Source of the DNA: Clostridiales bacterium
GTDB lineage: Bacteria > Bacillota > Clostridia > Oscillospirales > Acutalibacteraceae
Assembly: GCA_012839185.1 (NCBI GenBank)
Contig: DUNU01000015.1
Location: forward strand, 1 to 64,000
DNA length: 64,000 bases
Reading direction: 5' to 3'
Position numbers and translations under genes: made by a program. Below are positions 34,199-44,924 of the stretch, in pieces (within the stretch, counting starts at the first letter, position 1; every line of letters starts with the position of its first letter). The notes below the pieces were generated by a model. That model ran no database searches and had not been told where the DNA came from. It saw nothing but the letters and a program-made list of their open reading frames with translations.

Positions 34199-35293
34199 AT
34201 GATAAATGTTACACGCTCGTCAATGCCTCCGTTTGAGGAATATTGCGACGAAATAAAGAAAATCTGGGATTCAAGATGGCTTACGAATAACGGTATTGAA
34301 CATCGTACTCTTGAAAATGAATTGTGCGAAAAATTCAACGTAAAAAATACCGTTCTTTTTGCCAACGGTCATCTTGCTCTTGAATGTGCGATTGCAGGCT
34401 ATGATTTTCCGAGTGGAAGTGAAGTAATTACAACTCCCTTTACTTTTGCATCGACAACTCATGCTATAGCAAGAAACGGCTTGGTTCCCGTCTTTTGCGA
34501 CATAAATCCCGATGATTATACAATTGACGTAAGCAAAATCGAAGAGCTTATCACGGATAAAACGGTTGCAATTGTTCCCGTTCATGTTTACGGCAATATG
34601 TGCGATGTTTATGCCATTGATAAAATTGCAAAAAAGCATGGTTTGCGTGTCATTTATGATGCTGCACACGCATTTAATGTAACTTATAAAGGCGTAAGTT
34701 CTGCTTGTTTCGGCGATGCTTCAATGTTTTCTTTTCACGCTACAAAGGTGTTTCATACTATCGAAGGCGGCGGAATCTGTACAGCAAATGATGAACTTGC
34801 AAAATACTTAAATCACATTAAGAATTTCGGACAAGACGGAGAAGACTGCATTTATGCCGGAACGAACTGCAAAATGAACGAATTTGCCGCCGCAATGGGA
34901 GTATGCAATCTTCGTCATTTAGATGAGGAAATAGCAAAAAGAAAACTCGTTGCCGACAGATATATCAAACGTCTTTCGGGAGCAAAGGGAATTAAACTCA
35001 GTATCCCATCAGATGATACCGTTCAGAATTATGCTTATTTCCCCGTTCTTTTTGACGGCTATAAATTAAATCGTGATGAAGTATTTGATTTGCTCGGAAA
35101 GCATGACATTGTCCCACGTAAGTATTTCTATCCGCTTACAAATTCATTTACTTGTTACAACAACTTGGAAACCGCAGGGGAAGACAAAACTCCTGTTGCA
35201 AAACATATTGCAAACAATATTCTCTGTCTGCCGATTTATGCCGATTTGACCGTTGCGGAAGTTGACAGAATTTGCGACTTGATTTTGCAGTAA
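34199..35293 (+). CDS. DegT/DnrJ/EryC1/StrS-family sugar aminotransferase
   Basis: A 364-residue PLP enzyme. SRWLTNNG opens the active site, VIYDAAHAFN binds the cofactor, and SFHATKVFHTIEGG carries the Schiff-base Lys. NCKMNEFAAAMGVCNL follows. The family transaminates keto-sugar nucleotides. With RmlA and RmlB next door, the likely substrate is dTDP-4-keto-6-deoxyglucose, giving a 4-amino-4,6-dideoxysugar. Whether the product is the gluco- or galacto- form cannot be told. Confidence 0.9.
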   Translation: MINVTRSSMPPFEEYCDEIKKIWDSRWLTNNGIEHRTLENELCEKFNVKNTVLFANGHLALECAIAGYDFPSGSEVITTPFTFASTTHAIARNGLVPVFCDINPDDYTIDVSKIEELITDKTVAIVPVHVYGNMCDVYAIDKIAKKHGLRVIYDAAHAFNVTYKGVSSACFGDASMFSFHATKVFHTIEGGGICTANDELAKYLNHIKNFGQDGEDCIYAGTNCKMNEFAAAMGVCNLRHLDEEIAKRKLVADRYIKRLSGAKGIKLSIPSDDTVQNYAYFPVLFDGYKLNRDEVFDLLGKHDIVPRKYFYPLTNSFTCYNNLETAGEDKTPVAKHIANNILCLPIYADLTVAEVDRICDLILQ

Positions 35294-35326
35294 TATAAAC
35301 TATTTTTTGAAAACCGGAGGTTGTTT

Positions 35327-36196
35327 ATGAAAGGTATTATTTTAGCCGGCGGAAAAGGCACACGCCTTTATCCCATGACAAAAGCTGTATCAAAGCAGCT
35401 TTTACCAATCTATGACAAACCGCTTATTTACTATCCCTTATCGGTGCTTATGCTTGCGGGTATTCGTGAAGTGCTGATTATTTCAACTCCCGAAGATACT
35501 CCCGTTTATGAGCGTCTTTTGGGTGACGGCGAGAGATTGGGTATGAGATTTGAGTATAAAGTTCAGGACAAGCCCCGCGGTCTTGCCGATGCATTTATAA
35601 TCGGCGAAGAATTTATCGGTGATGACAGCGTTTGTTTGATTTTGGGTGATAATGTTTTTTACGGCCCCGATTTGACAAAAGTTCTTCGTGAAGCGATGGC
35701 AAATGAGACGGGTGCAACAATATTCGGATATCTTGTCAAAAATCCGCGATCTTTCGGTGTAGTCGAATTTGACGAGAATTATAATGTTGTTTCTATTGAA
35801 GAAAAACCCGAAAATCCCAAATCAAATTATGCCGTTCCCGGACTTTATTTTTACGACAACCGTGTTGTTGAAATTGCAAAAAATGTCAAGCCTTCCGCAA
35901 GAGGCGAAATTGAAATAACGGCAATCAACAACACATATCTTGAAATGGGCGAACTCAAAGTAACCCTTTTACGCAGAGGTATGGCTTGGCTTGATACGGG
36001 TACTCCCGACGGTATGCTGAAAGCGGCGGAATATGTCGAAGCGGTGCAGTCAAGACAAGGCTTTTATGTTTCTTGTATAGAAGAAATTGCTTGGCGAAGA
36101 GGGTTTATTGCAACTGAGCAATTACAAAAACTCGGCGAAGAACTGAAAATGACCGATTACGGGCAATACCTCCTCGATTTGGTTGCCGGCGAATAA
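35327..36196 (+). CDS. rfbA: Glucose-1-phosphate thymidylyltransferase
   Basis: A 289-residue Rml[21 protein letters not shown] is the nucleotide-binding signature, [18 protein letters not shown] follows, and ILGDNVFYG is the metal loop. It makes dTDP-glucose from dTTP and glucose-1-P. ATG 35327 lies six bases after GGAGG; a TTG at 35321 is too close to that site. It is directly followed by rfbB. Confidence 0.96.
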   Translation: MKGIILAGGKGTRLYPMTKAVSKQLLPIYDKPLIYYPLSVLMLAGIREVLIISTPEDTPVYERLLGDGERLGMRFEYKVQDKPRGLADAFIIGEEFIGDDSVCLILGDNVFYGPDLTKVLREAMANETGATIFGYLVKNPRSFGVVEFDENYNVVSIEEKPENPKSNYAVPGLYFYDNRVVEIAKNVKPSARGEIEITAINNTYLEMGELKVTLLRRGMAWLDTGTPDGMLKAAEYVEAVQSRQGFYVSCIEEIAWRRGFIATEQLQKLGEELKMTDYGQYLLDLVAGE

Positions 36197-36211
36197 GAAA
36201 AGGAGAATGAT

Positions 36212-37204
36212 ATGACGATTATAGTTACCGGCGGTGCCGGATTTATCGGAAGCAATTTTATATTTTACATGTTGAAAAAACATCCCGAATACAGAATAGT
36301 TTGTCTGGATAAACTTACTTATGCCGGGAATATTCACACCTTAAAACCCGTTATGGATAACGAAAATTTCCGTTTCGTAAAGGCTGATATTTGCGACAGG
36401 GAAGCGGTTTACAATCTTTTTGAGGAAGAAAAACCCGATATGATTGTAAACTTTGCCGCCGAAAGTCATGTTGACCGTTCCATTGAAAATCCGGGAGTAT
36501 TTCTGGAGACAAATATTATCGGTACTGCCGTTTTAATGGATGCTTGCAGGAAATACGGAATAAAGCGTTTTCATCAGGTTTCAACCGATGAAGTTTATGG
36601 TGATTTGCCGCTTGATCGTCCCGACTTACTGTTTACGGAAGACACTCCCATTCAGACAAGTTCTCCCTATTCATCATCAAAAGCAGCCGCCGATTTGTTA
36701 GTAGGGGCCTATCATCGTACTTTCGGGCTTCCTGTTACAATCTCTCGTTGCTCGAATAACTACGGTCCCTATCAGTTCCCCGAAAAACTTATTCCGTTGA
36801 TGATTGCAAACGCCACTCACAATAAGCCCTTGCCTGTTTACGGCGAAGGTTTGAATGTCCGTGACTGGCTCTATGTCGATGATCATTGCAAAGCAATTGA
36901 CTTGATTATACACAAGGGTAAAGTCGGTGAGGTATATAACATCGGCGGACACAACGAAATGAAGAATATCGACATTGTCAAACTTATATGCAAAGAACTC
37001 GGCAAGAGCGAAGACTTAATTACTTTCGTTGCCGACCGCAAAGGACACGACTTGCGTTATGCGATTGATCCGACAAAAATTCATACAGAACTCGGCTGGC
37101 TTCCCGAAACAATGTTTGCCGACGGGATTAAACTGACTATCGAATGGTACAAAAACAATTCCCATTGGTGGGAAAATATTTTATCCGGAGAATATCAGAA
37201 ATAA
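36212..37204 (+). CDS. rfbB: dTDP-glucose 4,6-dehydratase
   Basis: A 330-residue extended SDR. TGGAGFIGSNF binds NAD, AAESHVDRSI and STDEVYGDL are RmlB signatures, and SPYSSSKAAADLL holds the catalytic Tyr-x3-Lys. It gives dTDP-4-keto-6-deoxyglucose, used by the aminotransferase upstream. RmlC and RmlD are not in the operon, so dTDP-rhamnose is not the obvious end product here. AAGGAG precedes the ATG. Confidence 0.96.
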   Translation: MTIIVTGGAGFIGSNFIFYMLKKHPEYRIVCLDKLTYAGNIHTLKPVMDNENFRFVKADICDREAVYNLFEEEKPDMIVNFAAESHVDRSIENPGVFLETNIIGTAVLMDACRKYGIKRFHQVSTDEVYGDLPLDRPDLLFTEDTPIQTSSPYSSSKAAADLLVGAYHRTFGLPVTISRCSNNYGPYQFPEKLIPLMIANATHNKPLPVYGEGLNVRDWLYVDDHCKAIDLIIHKGKVGEVYNIGGHNEMKNIDIVKLICKELGKSEDLITFVADRKGHDLRYAIDPTKIHTELGWLPETMFADGIKLTIEWYKNNSHWWENILSGEYQK

Positions 37205-37243
37205 CAATGAATTTACGAAATTTTCAGCATAAAATTCGTCATG

Positions 37244-37275
37244 AAAAGGCTTTGTTTTAACGGAGCCTTTTTTGT
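37244..37275 (+). terminator. Terminator of the surface-glycan operon
   Basis: AAGGCT pairs with AGCCTT, followed by TTTTTT. Between here and 37442 only an AT-rich stretch was seen. Confidence 0.8.
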
Positions 37276-37442
37276 TTTTCAACCCTTTGTCTATTATTAT
37301 TCAAAGATGAGGGAGTTTGTGCAATTTTAATTTCTATCCTTAATAATTTGTAAATTTATTTGAAAAAAACTAACAAAAATTTGATAGATTGTGATGATAA
37401 AAACAAAAAAATGTAAATTTTTTCGATTTTCGAAAACCCCTA

Positions 37443-37471
37443 TTGACACGCTGACATATATACTATATAAT
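37443..37471 (+). promoter_or_regulatory. Strong promoter of the giant secreted protein gene
   Basis: Perfect consensus TTGACA (37443-37448), 17 bases, TATAAT (37466-37471), 33 bases before the start codon. Confidence 0.88.
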
Positions 37472-37504
37472 ACAATTGTAGAAATATTCCCAAAGGAGAA
37501 AATT

Positions 37505-40500
37505 ATGAAAACTACAAAAAGACTACTAAGCGTCCTTTTGAGCTTAGCGATTATCTTTACGAGTTTAAGCGTCGGCTTTATCGTCGACGCAGCGATGAGT
37601 AATGAAACGTCTATTGCTCTCAGGGATGCTGTTAAAAGTGCTACTGTCAGAAACATTCCGACAGGTTTGATGTCTTCTTCAACTACCGGTTCAGGTAATG
37701 ACAGAAGAGGTACGAATGCCACAGTCATTAATTTGGCTACCTATGCTCAATATAAGGAAATGAGAGATTTGCTTATCCTTATTGACACGGCGGTCAAAGA
37801 GACGAACGAGTGGGTTAAGGCTGACTTTCAAGGCGATGCTTCCGCCCGTCTGTGTACCGATGCAGAAATGATTCAGGCGGAAATTCGCGGTTCCTTGCTT
37901 AGTGCCGGTCTTCAGGAATCGGAGTGGAACAGTGTTTCTCACTTCTTCAATTACATTTTCACAATGAATCTGGCAGTTACTCATGCCGGCAACACGGGAA
38001 CGCAGAGAGATGTAAGATCCAGAGTCTACAATCAGGTTACTGTGCAGACCAGCGACTACAAAGGTTATCTTGCTGAAATCGGTAAAGAATCTAATGTTGA
38101 GTCCTCAATTTCACTTGGACACATGTACAAGTTTGTAATGACTCGTGAAAACTATAAAACCGGCTTCTTGGGCATGACGAATCATTATCACAACGCTGTT
38201 AATATCAACACAGAGCCTATAAATGCTCCCTCCGTTGTTACTTCAAACACAGCGGTTAAGGCTGAACTTAACACTTACGTCAATTACTTGAACTCCTGCC
38301 ACGCAACAACATTTGAAGATCTTCTTGCAAATCCCGGAAACATTGATTCCATGGTTACGGAATTTAACACAAAAAGAAATAATATGATTTCTTATGTTGG
38401 CGGCGAAGGTACATATAATTCTCTCTTTGCAGATTATCTTGCAGGCAATGCAAACTTCCTTGCAAGTTGTCAGAGTGCAAAGGACTTCCAGAACTATCTT
38501 CCCACAGTTGACAGTTGGAATGCATTTGCAAATGCAAATCCCGCTTACGGCACATTCAACTACGGTGCTTTCGGTGAAAAGGGCAGTGCAACTCAAGTCC
38601 AGTTAGTCAACGACTTTAACACATTTAATTTATACTACGAAACTCTCGCAGCAGGCGGCGATATTTTTGATTATCTCTGCAACCACAACTATATTGATGT
38701 TAATTATTATACTAATTTCTATGATAATGTTGTAGTTTATAATCTTCAGGATACAGCTGATGTCGCTGCAAATCTTTACAACACATATAACGCAAATTAT
38801 GAAGAATTGACACCGGATGAACAGTCGGTTGTTTACTCCGAACTTTGCGGTTATATCAATGCGATTGGGACTTATTCCGCACAGGTAAAAACTGCTGTTT
38901 ATCCCGCAGGATATGAAAATCTTGTTGTTCTTCGCGAAGCATTGAAATGCGAACTTAATCCCGCTGTTGTATATTTTGCGGAATATGCTCATCAGTCTTT
39001 CCTTGATTACAAGACCGAAGATGTATGGACTGAAATTGAGACAGCGAAAGCCACACAGATTGATTTAGATAATCTCTATGCCGAAGTGGCTTCAAATATC
39101 GGCACCGCAGAGGCTGACATACTTCTTGCAGGTATCAGAAATGATGCCGCTGCAATGATTGACGGGCTTTATACCCTCCTCGGCAATCGTTTTACTGCTC
39201 AAGTTACTAATGCTTATGATGTATATGAAGAACTCGGCAAGCCCACAGAACTTACCGTTGCTTCTTTCCTTCAACTTTCCGCAGTTCTTACTAAACTTGA
39301 ACATGACATCCGTACCGATCTTGATGCTGCAGGTCAAGGCTCCAAGATTTCTGCTCAGACAATAGCAGAATACAATGAGATTATGGCTGTCGGCGGCATC
39401 TATGAAATCTGGGATGCTTATGCTAAGACATTTGGTTTTGCAGATTATGAACAGACTCATCTTGATTATGAAACTCGCGGAATCTATCCGAACGATAAAC
39501 TAAGAACAGAAGAATATGTTGTTACGGAAGACAAACTTCTCAATACAATCTCTTCTCTCGACAAAATTCTCGTCAGCGACACATTTGCAAATCTTATCGG
39601 TCAGGAAGATTTTGATTTAGGTACTCTTGCTACCGATGCGGTTAAGGATCTTCTTTTCACTGACGAAATGATCAACACCATTGTTTATCTTCTTTATCCC
39701 ATTGTAGTAACAGAGTTTGAAAAGGTATGGGCAGACCTTCCCTTAACAATTAACTACAGTGGTATGAATATTACTGTCAACTACTTAAAGAGCCTTCGCG
39801 ATGTTCTTAGCGAAACCGGTTTTGCCGTCTATCCCGATTTACTTTCCGGTCTTATTGATGGCACAAAATATCCCGAAGTTAAGGCAGCATTACTTGCTGC
39901 AGGAAACAGATGGGATGCCGCAAGTATTTATGATTTTGAAAATGATACTCTGAAAATCGACTGGGGCGTAAATGCTCAGGAACCCGAAAACAGAGAGGCA
40001 TATTTCTATCAGGCATTTGCAGAAGCCACTAAAGGCTTAAAACCTCTTCTTTTGGCTCTCTTTGCAAATCGTGCTTTCAATCCCGCCACTGTTACTGGCT
40101 TGGCTACTGCTTCGGCTTTAGGTGGTCTTGTCACTTTAAATATTTCTCTTACACTTGGTGCTACCGGAAACAGAGGCTATGCCAATTTCTTTCTCCCGAT
40201 TTATGAAATGCTTGGTGTTGGCTATACACCCGTTGCAAGCATTGAAGGAAGTCAGGATGTTGCTTATATCTTTGAGCAAATCCTTGCTCCGATTTTCGCA
40301 TTCACTCAATCTTTAAGCAATCAACCCGTTGATAAGATTTTAGGTTTCCTTCCCGGCCTTGTTTATGCACTTTCCTTTAACATGGTGCCTTCATTGCTCA
40401 ATATGCTTGCTACCGACATTACTTATGCGGCAAGTGCCAACCTTGTAGGTAACGTTCTGAGCGATTCGGCAAGCATTGCGATAGGTGATATGCTTGACCT

Positions 40501-43500
40501 TAACGATTTAGGCATTGACCTTTCGGGCGGTATCAATACTCTTCTTAAGAGTTTTGATATTGATATTCCCGACATCGATCAGGCGAAACTTGCCACTTTG
40601 GGCGAACTTCAGACATTCGCATCAGGCAGAAAACAGGCTATCTACTCCGACTTCGGCACGGGTGCAAGTTACGACGGTCGGGCATATAGAATTGCCGCCG
40701 ATAAGGCTGATGTCGGTTATTATCTCCTTTCTTATCTTATTGATGTAATTAAAGATGAAAATGCTTTCAATGCATTACTCACTACATTTAGTACGCTGTT
40801 TGCAGGCGAAGAAGAACCCGAAGAAGGAGAAGATCCTCCCGCAGAAGGTGAAGATCAGTTTGCAGACATTAAGACTTTAATTTACGAAACTCTTAATCTT
40901 GATGAAGCAGACAAGGGTGACGCAATTGCGGCTATCGTTGAACTCTTCAATCAGGAAGAAAAAGATCTTCGTGAATACGATTGGTATGACGGCTTAACCG
41001 GCGGTACCGTTGAAGGTCTTACTCCGGCAAGCGTTGTATATTTAAGTTATACAAACGACTGGACACGCGAAAAGGCGGTTTATTTGGCTGATAACTTTGA
41101 AGGTGTTATTGAAAGTATTATCAGAACAGCCGGTGGCGATACAGATATAAGTGATGCGTTTACTGAACTTGTTGCCAATGGTCTTTATACAAACAAGAAC
41201 ATTACCGGTCTTGCAAAACTTTTAGGCGGTATTGAACTTGATCAGATGCTTCTTGACATCTTAAATAATGAACTCGGTCTTGACCTTGCAGCATTTGCTG
41301 TATATGCAGACCTTCCGGATGACTATAACTGGGGCTTTGAAGATGGCGACAGTGAAGGCTTTGTAAATGCTCTTCTTGCACTTCTTGCTCCTGCAAAGGA
41401 TGTATTGGGCTTCATTCTTGATGGTGAAGATTTGACACTTATTGACAGTGCAGTTACACTTATCGGTTATGACGGCTTCAACAATGCATTTGTTCCCGTT
41501 CTTGAAGCACTTGGTTGCGACCTTGCCGCAGTTGCAGGTGAAGATAGTCTTGATGCTATCCTCCACGCACTTGTTGCAAGAATTGATCTTCTTTGTGCTA
41601 ACCCCGTTGATGAAATACTCAACCTTATCCCCGGCGTTATCTACTTCCTTGCCGGTAACGAATTAAGTACGGCAGTTCACAATCTTCTTGTTCCCGTTTA
41701 TGCTCTTCTTGATACCATTCGTCCCATTTATGACATTGATCTTGAGGAACTTATTAACGGTCTTCTTGAAGAAAATGAACTTGAATTTACTCTCGACCTT
41801 GATTTCCTTACAATCAGATTTGTTCTTGAGCTAATAGGCAATCTTGTCGGTCTTGACTTGTCCGAACTTGAAAAACTCATGTATGACGTATCTAAAGTAA
41901 TCGGTGTTGATTATGTATCCGCTTCCGATTTCGTTGGTACAGGCAAAATGGGTGCTTATATTGACGGTACATTCGATAAGGCTGATATGGTTACAGTTGT
42001 CCTTTCTTTCGTAATTGAATGGATGGGTGAAGGTAACAATGCTGATGATTTGGATGCTCTTGTCGGTACAGACGGTCTCTTTGATGGTATCCTTGATATC
42101 TTTGAAGGCACGCCGACTGATATTCAAGTAGTTGATTGGCTCTACTTCCCGGGTGCAGTGGATATAGGCGAAAATGACTATGCCTTTGGTGTACACATTC
42201 CCGCTACACATCCTGCATTTGGTTATCCGAACAACTGGACAGAAGAAACAGCACAGTATGTTGACGCTGAACTCGATGAAATAGTTGCTCTTATTCTCTC
42301 CCTCACAGGTGGTGAATATGAGAACTTAACCGAACTTATTAATGATAAGGTTACAATCTATTCTTCCGAAAATGTTCAGAGAATTGTTGATGTTATTGCT
42401 GATTTACTTGCAAATCTTGATGATGAACTTCTTGATGCCGCAGGTCTTCTTCTCGATGTAGATGTTGCTGCTCTTCGTGCTTATGAAGTTCCTGCAGATA
42501 TTGATAACGCAGAAGAATTTGCCACCGCACTTGCCGATTATCTCGGAACAATTGACGGTTTGGTAAAATGGGTATTTTTCGGTGATGATTATCGTTTCGC
42601 TTATGATTCCGACGGCACGGATGCTATTGTTATCTACGGTGCCGAAGGTTACAATAAGGGCTTAGGAGTACTTCTTGAAGCATTAGGTTGCGAAAATCTT
42701 CCCACAACTTACAGCGAAACTGCTGTTTATGAAGTTCTTATCTCCGCATTCAACCGTCTTGATGAAATTTTTGCAGATCCCGTAGCAGAAGTATTTGAAA
42801 TTCTTCCCAATCTCATTTACTTCATCAATGCAGGCGGTGCAACGGCTTCCGTAAACAATACACTTTCTGCTGTAACTGCTTTTCTTACCACACTCGAAGG
42901 TGTCGGTGTTCAACTTGATTTAAGACAGGTTATCCTTGATGCTATTAATCTTGACATCAATGACATTACAATCGAATCGCTCTTTACTCTTGTCGGTGGC
43001 ATGGTTGAAGGTCTTGACCTTACTCCCGTTACTGAAGTTATCAATGATGAATTTATGGTGGGTACGATCCAGTCCTACATGAGTGTAAGTGGCGAGTACG
43101 CATATAAGATGAAATATGATAGCGAGTTCGCTCGTTATGATATGCTCACCTTAATTTTCACAGTGGTTGTTGAGGTTCTTGGTTATGCTCCCAATGAGGC
43201 AGTATTCACCGACCTCTTTGGTGCAGATGTATATCAAGTAATTGTTAATTTCCTCAATCTCCAAAAGAGCGAGATGCAGGATATGTCCTGGCTTTATACC
43301 GATAAAGTAGGCAAAGTTCTCTCCCCGATTAACTCTTCTGTACTCTACAAGAACTTTGAATACGGTCCGATATTCACTCCGGATAAATCTCAATACATTG
43401 CTGATAATTCTGTTGATTTTGTAGATAAATTAGTTTACCTCCTTGGTCTTGAAGTCAATGGTGTTCAGACAGTTGATCTTAAGTCATTGCTGAACAATCT

Positions 43501-44824
43501 TCTTGATGGATATCTCTACACTAACGATATGTGCGAAACCATCCTTGTTAAGCTGCAGTCACTTTCCGGTGCTGTTGACGGTCTTGCAGATGGTGCAGGC
43601 GTTCATATCAATGCAGTTCTTGACAGAGCATTAGGTATTGACCTTAACTACTGGACTGATTATCAGATCGGTACGGTAAATGACAGGGCTTCCTTTACTG
43701 CTGAAATAATCAGAATGCTCTCTCCCTTCTATCCCGCACTTCATTGGCTCCTTGCTGATGGAACTTGGTCATTCTTCGTTGACGAAGACGGCAATAACCT
43801 TATCACCCTTTACGGTGCAGAAGGCTATGCATACGGTATTATTCCGGCTCTTGAAGCATTAAATTGCGAAGGTATCCTCACACCCGCAGAGTACTATGCG
43901 GCGATTGAAACCGATCCCAATGTAATGGTTACCTCAATTCTCAATCCTGTTCTTGACAAAGTTGATGAAATTCTTGCCTCTGATGATGCGGCAGAAGAGA
44001 TTCTTGCTCTTCTGCCTCCGGTTATCTACTTTATCAACTCTAACGGTTTAGATACTTGCTTTAAGAATATTCTTAATGCTGTATATACCGTACTTCATGC
44101 TATCGAACCCGTAGCAGTAGTTGATATTTATGATCTTCTCGGTATCAACTTCGCAGATCTTGACTTCGAGACAATCTTTGATCTTCTTCTCGGTAAACTC
44201 GAAACATCTACCGGTATTGACTTTAGCGGCATTGATATGGATGCAGTTAAGGAACTTACAAACGGTAAGGTTGTTAAATTTACATCCAAGAACGGACTTA
44301 CGGCATATACCATGGAATATGCAGCTGGACCGCGTGGTTCTGATTCTGACATGGTTACTTCTGTAATGCGTCTCATGGTTACATTCATTGCAACCGATGA
44401 TAACGTAGACAAGCTTCTGCAACTTCTTGAACAGGAACTTGGTATGAACGAAGTCGGTAAGAAATATATCGGTGCTGTTCTTAAGACAATTTGTTCCTAT
44501 GTTGTTGATACAAGCACTGGTATGGATCAGGCTCTCGCCGCGATTTACTACGTATTTACCGGTCTTGATATCGCAGTTGAAGGTACCAGTTCGGGTATCA
44601 ATGTATTGAATGATTATTGGCAGCAGATACTTATCGATCTCGGCAAGTCCGATGATCCTAATGAAATTACTGTCGGGAATTTCCTTGCTGCTCTCTTAGA
44701 TGAAGTAGCCGGAGGAGTTTTCGATTCCGAAGGTATTGCATCTAACGGCCTTATCGCCTTCTTCCAGAAGATAATTGCATTCTTCCAGAGAATACTTGAC
44801 TTCTTCAGGAATTTAGGCAGATAG
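37505..44824 (+). CDS. Giant secreted repeat protein, function unknown
   Basis: An acidic protein of about 2439 residues. The chosen ATG follows AAAGGAG by six bases and begins a clear signal peptide: MKTTKRLL, a hydrophobic run to about residue 24, and an Ala-rich cleavage site near 30. Upstream in-frame codons lie in the promoter. From about residue 880 a module recurs roughly every 390-430 residues (near 889, 1321, 1712 and 2104). Each has a GY...hLEALGC-type block, then an LPxhIYFh...NhLxxh block, for example LIPGVIYFLAGN, ILPNLIYFINAG and LLPPVIYFINSN. An acidic Glu/Pro linker lies near 1101. There is no LPXTG signal, and the C terminus IAFFQKIIAFFQRILDFF is an amphipathic basic helix. 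Codon choice resembles gap, implying high expression. A surface or matrix role is a guess. Confidence 0.85.
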   Translation: MKTTKRLLSVLLSLAIIFTSLSVGFIVDAAMSNETSIALRDAVKSATVRNIPTGLMSSSTTGSGNDRRGTNATVINLATYAQYKEMRDLLILIDTAVKETNEWVKADFQGDASARLCTDAEMIQAEIRGSLLSAGLQESEWNSVSHFFNYIFTMNLAVTHAGNTGTQRDVRSRVYNQVTVQTSDYKGYLAEIGKESNVESSISLGHMYKFVMTRENYKTGFLGMTNHYHNAVNINTEPINAPSVVTSNTAVKAELNTYVNYLNSCHATTFEDLLANPGNIDSMVTEFNTKRNNMISYVGGEGTYNSLFADYLAGNANFLASCQSAKDFQNYLPTVDSWNAFANANPAYGTFNYGAFGEKGSATQVQLVNDFNTFNLYYETLAAGGDIFDYLCNHNYIDVNYYTNFYDNVVVYNLQDTADVAANLYNTYNANYEELTPDEQSVVYSELCGYINAIGTYSAQVKTAVYPAGYENLVVLREALKCELNPAVVYFAEYAHQSFLDYKTEDVWTEIETAKATQIDLDNLYAEVASNIGTAEADILLAGIRNDAAAMIDGLYTLLGNRFTAQVTNAYDVYEELGKPTELTVASFLQLSAVLTKLEHDIRTDLDAAGQGSKISAQTIAEYNEIMAVGGIYEIWDAYAKTFGFADYEQTHLDYETRGIYPNDKLRTEEYVVTEDKLLNTISSLDKILVSDTFANLIGQEDFDLGTLATDAVKDLLFTDEMINTIVYLLYPIVVTEFEKVWADLPLTINYSGMNITVNYLKSLRDVLSETGFAVYPDLLSGLIDGTKYPEVKAALLAAGNRWDAASIYDFENDTLKIDWGVNAQEPENREAYFYQAFAEATKGLKPLLLALFANRAFNPATVTGLATASALGGLVTLNISLTLGATGNRGYANFFLPIYEMLGVGYTPVASIEGSQDVAYIFEQILAPIFAFTQSLSNQPVDKILGFLPGLVYALSFNMVPSLLNMLATDITYAASANLVGNVLSDSASIAIGDMLDLNDLGIDLSGGINTLLKSFDIDIPDIDQAKLATLGELQTFASGRKQAIYSDFGTGASYDGRAYRIAADKADVGYYLLSYLIDVIKDENAFNALLTTFSTLFAGEEEPEEGEDPPAEGEDQFADIKTLIYETLNLDEADKGDAIAAIVELFNQEEKDLREYDWYDGLTGGTVEGLTPASVVYLSYTNDWTREKAVYLADNFEGVIESIIRTAGGDTDISDAFTELVANGLYTNKNITGLAKLLGGIELDQMLLDILNNELGLDLAAFAVYADLPDDYNWGFEDGDSEGFVNALLALLAPAKDVLGFILDGEDLTLIDSAVTLIGYDGFNNAFVPVLEALGCDLAAVAGEDSLDAILHALVARIDLLCANPVDEILNLIPGVIYFLAGNELSTAVHNLLVPVYALLDTIRPIYDIDLEELINGLLEENELEFTLDLDFLTIRFVLELIGNLVGLDLSELEKLMYDVSKVIGVDYVSASDFVGTGKMGAYIDGTFDKADMVTVVLSFVIEWMGEGNNADDLDALVGTDGLFDGILDIFEGTPTDIQVVDWLYFPGAVDIGENDYAFGVHIPATHPAFGYPNNWTEETAQYVDAELDEIVALILSLTGGEYENLTELINDKVTIYSSENVQRIVDVIADLLANLDDELLDAAGLLLDVDVAALRAYEVPADIDNAEEFATALADYLGTIDGLVKWVFFGDDYRFAYDSDGTDAIVIYGAEGYNKGLGVLLEALGCENLPTTYSETAVYEVLISAFNRLDEIFADPVAEVFEILPNLIYFINAGGATASVNNTLSAVTAFLTTLEGVGVQLDLRQVILDAINLDINDITIESLFTLVGGMVEGLDLTPVTEVINDEFMVGTIQSYMSVSGEYAYKMKYDSEFARYDMLTLIFTVVVEVLGYAPNEAVFTDLFGADVYQVIVNFLNLQKSEMQDMSWLYTDKVGKVLSPINSSVLYKNFEYGPIFTPDKSQYIADNSVDFVDKLVYLLGLEVNGVQTVDLKSLLNNLLDGYLYTNDMCETILVKLQSLSGAVDGLADGAGVHINAVLDRALGIDLNYWTDYQIGTVNDRASFTAEIIRMLSPFYPALHWLLADGTWSFFVDEDGNNLITLYGAEGYAYGIIPALEALNCEGILTPAEYYAAIETDPNVMVTSILNPVLDKVDEILASDDAAEEILALLPPVIYFINSNGLDTCFKNILNAVYTVLHAIEPVAVVDIYDLLGINFADLDFETIFDLLLGKLETSTGIDFSGIDMDAVKELTNGKVVKFTSKNGLTAYTMEYAAGPRGSDSDMVTSVMRLMVTFIATDDNVDKLLQLLEQELGMNEVGKKYIGAVLKTICSYVVDTSTGMDQALAAIYYVFTGLDIAVEGTSSGINVLNDYWQQILIDLGKSDDPNEITVGNFLAALLDEVAGGVFDSEGIASNGLIAFFQKIIAFFQRILDFFRNLGR

Positions 44825-44837
44825 ACTAAAAACAAAA

Positions 44838-44873
44838 AAAGGGTCTCACTTTCGGGTGAGATCCTAATTTTTA
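44838..44873 (+). terminator. Terminator of the giant gene
   Basis: GGGTCTCAC pairs with GTGAGATCC, followed by a T-rich stretch. Confidence 0.8.
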
Positions 44874-44875
44874 TT

Positions 44876-44912
44876 AAAGAAAAAAATAAAGCCCGGCGAT
44901 TGCCGAGCTTAT
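44876..44912 (-). terminator. Terminator of the small-peptide genes
   Basis: On the minus strand, AAGCTCGGC pairs with GCCGGGCTT around aatc, followed by a long T-run. Confidence 0.85.
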
Positions 44913-44924
44913 CTATCTCGTTAA

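Noticed and set aside
37391-37504. The upstream extension of the giant protein's frame to 37391
   Set aside because: It covers the -35 and -10 boxes, and the signal peptide with AAAGGAG begins at 37505.
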